A model generated the notes under the pieces. That model was not told where the DNA came from, ran no database searches, and saw nothing but the letters and a program-made list of their open reading frames with translations. Source: Actinomycetes bacterium (lineage in GTDB: Bacteria > Actinomycetota > Humimicrobiia > Humimicrobiales > Humimicrobiaceae). Taken from it: DNA of 19,764 bases. Position numbers and translations under genes: made by a program. Of this stretch, positions 15,133 to 19,764 are shown in pieces. Every line of letters starts with the position of its first letter. Position 1 is the stretch's first letter. The DNA is taken from positions 1 to 19,764 of the forward strand of contig JAUVXY010000007.1 of the NCBI GenBank assembly GCA_030603375.1, read 5' to 3'.

Positions 15133-16431
15133 ATGGCAGAATACAATGAAGAGCTATTGGAAAAGCATGTAATAGAGCTAATAAACAGGATTAAAAGAGT
15201 TGATATAGTAGTAGGAATACCAAGCTTTAACAATGCTGGTACTATTTTTAATGTAATTAGAAATTTTAACAAGGGATTAAAAAAATATTACCCTGATTTT
15301 AAGTGTCTTATCGTTGATTCTGACGGCGGCTCTAAAGATAAGACAGCTGAGCTGGCTAAAGAGTGCTGGACTCCCGAAGGCATGGAGAAAGTAGTTACTT
15401 GCTATAAGGGGTCTCCGGGCAAGGGAAGTGCCTTCAGGACTATTTTTGAAATAGCAAGAAGATTGAATGCTAAAGTTTGCGTGGTCTCTGATGCTGACAC
15501 AAGAAGCATCACACCACAGTGGACGCGTGCTCTTGTTGACCCTGTGCTTTACCGGGGCTATGGCTATGTAACTCCTTACTACAGTAGAGACAAACATGAT
15601 GGCACTATAACCAATGCACTTGTTTACCCGACAACCAGAGCTTTGTATGGACTAAAAATTCGCCAACCTATCGGCGGAGATTTTGCATTTTCAAATGGTT
15701 TCCTTCAGATTATTACACGTAAGGAATACTGGGAGAGGTATTCATATATTTCTAAATTTGGAGTGGATATCTGGATGACCACAACAGCAATAAATGATGG
15801 ATTCAGGGTGTGCCAAACTGTTTTGGGGGCAAAAGTCCATGATACAAAAGATCCTGGCAAGGATTTGTCTTCAATGTTTATACAGGTAGTAGGTACAATG
15901 TTTGGCCTCATGAGAAAATATGAGTATAGGTGGAGAAATGTAAAGAGAAGCATACAGGGGACAACAACAGGCGAGTTTAAGTTTTTTGAAGTTGAAAAAG
16001 TAAGTGTTAATTTTGATGAATTGATGAAGAAATTTTATGAAGGATATGAAAAATATAAAAATGTGTGGAGAACTATATTTGACAGGAAAACCTGTCTGGA
16101 ACTTGATGAAAAAGTTTTAATGTCTTTGCCAAAAGAAAAATTAGTTATTTCCATTGACCTCTGGGCAAAGATTGTATATGAATTTGCCTGTGCTTATAAT
16201 TTTGTTAAAACAGATGAGAGAGAGCTCGTTTTAGAATCAATGCTCCCACTGTACTTTGTTAGAACTGCTTCATTCATCAGAGAGGCTGAACTATTTAGCG
16301 ATGAGATAGCAGATGCGGTTGTAGAAGGTAATGCCGGAGTTTTTGAAAGGTTGAAGGGATATTTAATAAATAGGTGGGATTATTATAAAAATAGAGGTGT
16401 AGAAATAAGTATTAAAAATAAAATTTTATGA
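15133..16431 (+). CDS. GT-A glycosyltransferase, mannosylglycerate/glucosylglycerate synthase-like
   Basis: A 432-residue soluble inverting/retaining GT-A type enzyme. The N-terminal domain has V-G-I-P-S-F-N-N-A-x-T (about 27-37), V-D-S-D-G-G-S-K-D-K-T, S-P-G-K-G-S-A-F-R, the DxD-like D-A-D (120-122) and Q-P-I-G-G-D-F-A-F-S-N. After it come F-G-V-D-I-W-M-T-T and A-K-V-H-D-T-K-D, in the same order as the catalytic and metal-binding elements of Rhodothermus mannosylglycerate synthase (GT78). The last 150 residues are helical and lack known motifs, also like that enzyme. By context it could be a one-step glucosylglycerate synthase (Ggs) or add a further hexose. The ATG has GGGGGA (15124-15129) 3 nt upstream. 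A 110-bp gap separates it from the phosphatase gene, so it may have its own promoter. No clear terminator follows. Confidence 0.78.
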   Translation: MAEYNEELLEKHVIELINRIKRVDIVVGIPSFNNAGTIFNVIRNFNKGLKKYYPDFKCLIVDSDGGSKDKTAELAKECWTPEGMEKVVTCYKGSPGKGSAFRTIFEIARRLNAKVCVVSDADTRSITPQWTRALVDPVLYRGYGYVTPYYSRDKHDGTITNALVYPTTRALYGLKIRQPIGGDFAFSNGFLQIITRKEYWERYSYISKFGVDIWMTTTAINDGFRVCQTVLGAKVHDTKDPGKDLSSMFIQVVGTMFGLMRKYEYRWRNVKRSIQGTTTGEFKFFEVEKVSVNFDELMKKFYEGYEKYKNVWRTIFDRKTCLELDEKVLMSLPKEKLVISIDLWAKIVYEFACAYNFVKTDERELVLESMLPLYFVRTASFIREAELFSDEIADAVVEGNAGVFERLKGYLINRWDYYKNRGVEISIKNKIL

Positions 16432-16558
16432 GTTAATTCCTTAATAATACCTGCAAATTGAATAAAACCAGCAAAAATAGAGTCTGTCAGTTGTGTCTTC
16501 TGGATTATCTAATTTGAAATTTTAGCCATAATATTTTTCGTGCTTTAATTAATTATTC

Positions 16559-16567
16559 TGTTATAAT
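16559..16567 (+). promoter_or_regulatory. Extended -10 promoter of the DEAD-box helicase gene
   Basis: TG-T-TATAAT (16559-16567) is a perfect extended -10. The -35 region is poor, as is usual for extended -10 promoters. The predicted leader is about 145 nt, long for this genome's genes and reminiscent of the long leaders of cold-induced RNA helicase genes. Confidence 0.6.
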
Positions 16568-16587
16568 GGCATGTTGATGCAAGGTTG

Positions 16588-16615
16588 GATATCATCATAT
16601 ATACGAATTGATATC
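16588..16615 (+). other. Hairpin in the helicase 5' leader
   Basis: GATATCA (16588-16594) and TGATATC (16609-16615) form a perfect 7-bp stem with a 14-nt AU-rich loop near the start of the predicted leader. Each arm also contains the GATATC palindrome. It could stabilise or regulate the leader; it has no T-run and is not a terminator. Confidence 0.4.
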
Positions 16616-16719
16616 TGTCTTTAAAGTTTTATGGATCTTGGACGGGAAGTTTTTATCTTCGTTTATTATCACCTTAAACCATCAGATTATTAAATATTAT
16701 TTGTATTGGAACAATAAAA

Positions 16720-18420
16720 ATGAATCACTTTGAAGAATTTGGAATAAAAAAAGAATTAATTAAGGCAATTACTGAATTGGGCTTTGAAAAGCTTACCCCT
16801 ATACAGGAACAGTCAATTTCTGTTTTAAAAGAAGGCCGCCAAAATTTTATCGGTATGGCCCAGACAGGTACCGGGAAAACTGCCGCTTTCGGACTGCCGC
16901 TTATTAGCCTTGTAGATACGGACTCAAGAACAATACAGGGGCTTATACTGGCTCCCACGAGAGAACTTTGTGTACAGATTGCAAAAGATCTTGAGAATTA
17001 CTGCAAATATCTTAATGAAGTAAAAATAGTAGCTGTTTATGGAGGAGTGAGTATTAGAGACCAGATAAGCAGTATAAAGAAAGGCGCACACATAGTGGTT
17101 GCAACACCTGGCCGCCTTACGGATCTTATAAGAAGGAAAAAGATAAACATTTCTACTATTAAATATGCAGTTCTTGACGAAGCTGATGAGATGTTAAACA
17201 TGGGTTTTCAGGAGGATCTCGATGCAATACTTGGGCTCACCCCTGCTGATAAGCGCACCTGGCTGTTTGCAGCTACCATGCCTGAGGGAATACGCGCAAT
17301 AACATCAAGATATTTAAGCGATCCCTTTGAGGTCACCATCGGAATAAAAAATTCTGCGGCAGAAAATAGCAGCCATATTTATTATGTGGTACACGAAAGG
17401 GACCGTTACAAGGCATTAAAGAGAATTGTGGACGCAAATCCTAATATTTTTGCAATAGTGTTTTGCAGAACAAGGGCAGAGACCCAAAAAATATCTGAAA
17501 AGCTTATAAAGGACGGTTATAATGCCGATTCTCTACATGGCGACCTGAGCCAGACTCTGCGTGACAAGGTTATGAAACATTACAGAGATAGATCCCTGCA
17601 GCTGCTGGTCGCAACAGATGTGGCCGCTAGAGGCATAGATGTAAATGATGTAAGCCATGTAATAAATTACAGACTTCCTGATGAGACAGAGCTTTATACA
17701 CACAGAAGCGGAAGAACCGCAAGAGCGGGAAAATCAGGAATAACGATATCGATTGCCAATACAAAGGACATGGGGAAAATAAGGCATATAGAAAAACAGA
17801 TAAATAGAAAACTTGTTTATACAAAAGTACCGGGCGGTGTAGAAGTATGTGAGGCTCAGCTTATGTCATTTATAAAAAAGATACAAAAAGTAGAGATAAA
17901 CAGAAAAGAAATCTCTAAATATCTGCCTGTAATATATGATGAGGTTAAAGATATTGATAAGGATGAGCTTATAAAACGAATTATTTCCCTTGAGTTTAGC
18001 AGGTTCATAGAATATTACAGGGAAGAAGAAGACTTGAATATAGATTTTTCAAAAAAGGATCATGTAAGGACCAAAGGTTCAGCCAAAAAAGGCAATAGCA
18101 TGTTTATAAACCTTGGTGCTATGGATGGTTTCAATACGGGCAGTATGCAGGATTATCTGATAAAGATGACGGGGCTGCCTGCAAAAACATTTAAAAGGAT
18201 AAATGTTAAAAGGACTTTTTCATTTATCGACATAAAGGCTCCCCATATGCCGGATGTCATTGATTCATTTGAGAATGAAATCTATAAAGGAAGAAAAATA
18301 AGAACAGATGCTTCAGGCAGCGGCAATAAATCCAGGAAGTCAAGTCCGTCTTCCAGAGGCAAAAAGGGATTTTATAAAAAGCCTTCAAGGAAAAAATTTA
18401 AAAACAGGAGAGCCAGCTGA
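16720..18420 (+). CDS. deaD: DEAD-box ATP-dependent RNA helicase with DbpA-type RNA-binding domain (DeaD/CshA-like)
   Basis: A 566-residue cytoplasmic RNA helicase, likely for ribosome assembly and mRNA structure, especially in the cold. Motifs in order: Q motif G-F-E-K-L-T-P-I-Q, Walker A A-Q-T-G-T-G-K-T (47-54), P-T-R-E-L, T-P-G-R, D-E-A-D (153-156), then motif III, V-A-T-D-V-A-A-R-G-I-D and H-R-S-G-R-T-A-R-A-G. Motif III reads A-A-T (184-186) instead of S-A-T. Residues about 460-535 form a DbpA RNA-binding-like domain (M-F-I-N-L-G-A-M-D-G-F, F-S-F-I-D-I), and the last 35 residues are a basic Ser/Lys/Arg tail. The ATG has no good SD (GGA 9 nt upstream), so translation may depend on leader structure. 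The gene stands alone between the solute cluster and a convergent tRNA. Confidence 0.95.
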   Translation: MNHFEEFGIKKELIKAITELGFEKLTPIQEQSISVLKEGRQNFIGMAQTGTGKTAAFGLPLISLVDTDSRTIQGLILAPTRELCVQIAKDLENYCKYLNEVKIVAVYGGVSIRDQISSIKKGAHIVVATPGRLTDLIRRKKINISTIKYAVLDEADEMLNMGFQEDLDAILGLTPADKRTWLFAATMPEGIRAITSRYLSDPFEVTIGIKNSAAENSSHIYYVVHERDRYKALKRIVDANPNIFAIVFCRTRAETQKISEKLIKDGYNADSLHGDLSQTLRDKVMKHYRDRSLQLLVATDVAARGIDVNDVSHVINYRLPDETELYTHRSGRTARAGKSGITISIANTKDMGKIRHIEKQINRKLVYTKVPGGVEVCEAQLMSFIKKIQKVEINRKEISKYLPVIYDEVKDIDKDELIKRIISLEFSRFIEYYREEEDLNIDFSKKDHVRTKGSAKKGNSMFINLGAMDGFNTGSMQDYLIKMTGLPAKTFKRINVKRTFSFIDIKAPHMPDVIDSFENEIYKGRKIRTDASGSGNKSRKSSPSSRGKKGFYKKPSRKKFKNRRAS

Positions 18421-18440
18421 AGTGCCGCACCATAGAAGGT

Positions 18441-18475
18441 GAGAGCCCCAGGAATTTCAGCAAGTCCCGGGCCTC
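18441..18475 (+). other. Imperfect GC-rich stem-loop downstream of the helicase gene
   Basis: GAG-a-GCCC-ca-GG (18441-18452) pairs with CC-c-GGGC-CTC (18466-18475) around a 13-nt loop, nine base pairs with one bulge and a small internal loop. It lies 20 bp after the helicase stop but no T-run follows on either strand, so it may be a 3'-end stabiliser or a Rho-type end rather than an intrinsic terminator. Confidence 0.35.
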
Positions 18476-18513
18476 AAAGTGATATAGGGCTAAAAATACA
18501 AAAGAGTTAACTC

Positions 18514-18589
18514 TGGTAGCGCATAGGGGACTTGAACCCCTGTTTTAGCCTTGAGAGGGCTATGTCCTGGACCACTAGACGAATGCGCC
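18514..18589 (-). tRNA. tRNA-Glu, anticodon CTC
   Basis: A complete 76-nt cloverleaf on the minus strand. The acceptor arm GGCGCAT pairs with ATGCGCT (first pair G-U), followed by A73 and an encoded CCA (18516-18514). The D arm contains A-G-T-G-G-T with the invariant GG; the anticodon stem TAGCC/GGCTA holds the loop CTCTCAA, so the anticodon is CTC, reading GAG. The T arm is AGGGG/CCCCT with loop TTCAAGT. The D-stem GTCT/AGGAC region is typical of bacterial tRNA-Glu. A TTC isoacceptor must exist elsewhere to read GAA. Confidence 0.95.
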
Positions 18590-18599
18590 ACAACTCAGA

Positions 18600-18628
18600 A
18601 TACTATCTGTTTTGTCTGTATTTGTAAA
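18600..18628 (-). promoter_or_regulatory. Promoter of tRNA-Glu
   Basis: On the minus strand TTTACA (18628-18623), 17 bp, TAGTAT (18605-18600): five of six and four of six consensus matches at ideal spacing, with a start about 4-5 nt before the mature tRNA 5' end. Confidence 0.55.
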
Positions 18629-18742
18629 TATCATTTTGAGTAATTCGGCTCTGGAAAGTAATTTTTTAATTTTGCCACAAAATAGTCTTACTCAAGCATA
18701 GCATAATTTTAATTATCTTATAGAAAACATTTTTTTTAATGA

Positions 18743-18748
18743 TATAAT
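18743..18748 (+). promoter_or_regulatory. Possible -10 of the aldolase gene
   Basis: A perfect TATAAT lies 95 bp upstream of the aldolase ATG in a region that is otherwise plain AT-rich DNA; TTATAG (18718-18723) is the only -35-like hexamer, at 19 bp. Tentative. Confidence 0.35.
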
Positions 18749-18843
18749 TACTGAAGCTTATTTATATTAGTTATGTCTTTTTTATTAATATTTTTAAGTA
18801 TCTTTTTTAATTGTAAAAAAACAGAGATATAAGGGGGGTTAAA

Positions 18844-19764
18844 ATGCCGTTAGTTCCTATGAAACAAATACTGGACGAAGCCATAAGAGCAGATTACGGA
18901 GTTGGAGCATTTAATGTAAATAATATGGAGCAGATCCAGGGTATTATGAAAGCAGCTAAGGAAACTGCTTCTCCGGTAATACTTCAAGCAAGCAGAGGGG
19001 CATTGAAATATACTAATATGGTGTATATAAAATATTTAGCTGCTGCTGCCTGTGAAGATAATCCGGATATTCCAATTACGCTGCATCTCGATCATGGCAA
19101 TAGTTTTGAGACCTGCAAAACGGCAATAGAGCTTGGTTTCACTTCAGTTATGATGGATGGTTCTCTCAAAGAAGACGCTAAAACTCCTACAACTTTTGAT
19201 GAAAATGTGGAAGTTACGAAAAAGGTAGTAGAATATGCTCATACCTTTGGTGTAACTGTAGAAGGAGAGCTTGGTACGCTTGGCGGGATAGAAGATGGAG
19301 TTGGTTCAGGTAAAGTAAGACTAACTGACCCGGATGAAGCAGTTAAGTTTGTGGAGATAACAGGTGTAGACGCGCTGGCTCTTGCTATCGGCACAAGCCA
19401 TGGAGCTTATAAATTTAAGGCTGAGCCGAAGCTGGCAATTGATATAGTGAGCGAGGTATCAGAAAGACTTAAAAATTTCCCTCTTGTCATGCATGGGTCC
19501 TCTTCTGTTCCGAAGGAGCTTATTGACATAATAAACAAGTATGGCGGGAATATGCAAAAGACAATGGGGGTTCCTATTGAAAGCATACAGCAGGCAATAA
19601 AAAGGGGAATAAGGAAAATAAATGTTGACACGGATGGCAGGCTTGCAATGACTGGCGCCATAAGAAAATGTCTTTCTGAAAAGCTTGATGTATTTGATCC
19701 GAGGGAATATTTTGGAAAAGCAAGAGAAGCTGTTTATGAAATGGTCAAGGGGAAGATGGTAGCC
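18844..19764 (+). CDS. fba: Class II (zinc) fructose-1,6-bisphosphate aldolase, 3'-truncated by window edge
   Basis: Fba splits fructose-1,6-bisphosphate into glyceraldehyde-3-phosphate and dihydroxyacetone phosphate in glycolysis, and runs in reverse in gluconeogenesis. The frame is open from ATG 18844 for 307 codons to the window end with no stop; probably only a short C-terminal tail is missing. Visible motifs: H-L-D-H-G (His81 to Gly85; Asp83 catalytic, His84 zinc), V-E-G-E-L-G near 139-144, G-T-S-H-G (His186, zinc), M-H-G-S-S (His217, zinc) and K-I-N-V-D-T-D for the phosphate site. The SD AAGGGGGG (18831-18838) is strong, 5 nt before the ATG. The gene supplies triose phosphates upstream of 3-phosphoglycerate, the acceptor of GpgS, but nothing shows co-regulation with that cluster. 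Confidence 0.96.
   Translation, partial: MPLVPMKQILDEAIRADYGVGAFNVNNMEQIQGIMKAAKETASPVILQASRGALKYTNMVYIKYLAAAACEDNPDIPITLHLDHGNSFETCKTAIELGFTSVMMDGSLKEDAKTPTTFDENVEVTKKVVEYAHTFGVTVEGELGTLGGIEDGVGSGKVRLTDPDEAVKFVEITGVDALALAIGTSHGAYKFKAEPKLAIDIVSEVSERLKNFPLVMHGSSSVPKELIDIINKYGGNMQKTMGVPIESIQQAIKRGIRKINVDTDGRLAMTGAIRKCLSEKLDVFDPREYFGKAREAVYEMVKGKMVA

Noticed and set aside
18504..18513. GAGTTAACTC palindrome next to the tRNA 3' end as a terminator
   Set aside because: As RNA it can form only about 3 pairs over a 4-nt loop; the following T-run is suggestive but the stem is too short.
19407..19661. Minus-strand ORF of 84 codons within fba
   Set aside because: Antisense to the zinc- and phosphate-binding part of the aldolase; no independent support.

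Overview
The window is one contiguous, AT-rich stretch of bacterial chromosome with strong AGGAGG-type ribosome binding sites, GTG and TTG starts mixed with ATG, and housekeeping genes of a fermentative or anaerobic type. I see no phage, transposon, plasmid or CRISPR signal. The low GC content, the DUF89 and zincin-type small proteins, the Uro-D-like protein and the compatible-solute enzymes fit a low-GC anaerobe or thermophile (Halanaerobiales/Clostridia, Thermotogota, Atribacterota and similar). The sequence alone does not fix the phylum.

Layout, left to right. (1) 1-3346, plus strand: the 3' part of purN, purH (the last steps of IMP synthesis) and a uroporphyrinogen-decarboxylase-fold protein of unknown substrate. 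(2) 3355-5771, minus strand: the ATP-dependent protease lon with its own terminator and a near-consensus promoter; a 24-bp near-palindrome lies in its leader. (3) 6239-10087, plus strand: an APC-family permease fused to a PTS EIIA-like cytoplasmic domain that lacks the phospho-histidine, a lipoprotein SagB/nitroreductase-type flavoprotein followed by a clear terminator, and a DUF89/ARMT1-like metal-dependent phosphatase-fold protein. A small zincin (10084-10449, minus) meets the DUF89 gene with overlapping stop codons. (4) 10801-16431, plus strand: five genes in one direction, made up of a GalT-type nucleotidylyltransferase, a GT4 glycosyltransferase, glucosyl-3-phosphoglycerate synthase (GpgS), a GpgP/MpgP-type HAD phosphatase and a second GT-A glycosyltransferase resembling mannosylglycerate/glucosylglycerate synthases. 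(5) 16720-18420: a DEAD-box RNA helicase with a DbpA-type RNA-binding domain. (6) 18514-18589, minus: tRNA-Glu(CTC) with encoded CCA. (7) 18844 to the window end: class II fructose-bisphosphate aldolase, cut off by the window edge.

The most interesting unit is region 4. GpgS joins NDP-glucose to 3-phosphoglycerate, the HAD enzyme removes the phosphate to give glucosylglycerate, and the GT4 protein is a good candidate to add a second sugar, as MggA/MggS do in the Petrotoga/Thermotoga mannosylglucosylglycerate pathways. The last glycosyltransferase could be a one-step glucosylglycerate/mannosylglycerate synthase, so both the phosphorylating and the direct route may be in one operon, with a GalT-type enzyme to feed the NDP-sugar pool. 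The GpgS and phosphatase calls rest on clear motifs; the end product and the roles of the other three enzymes are inference.
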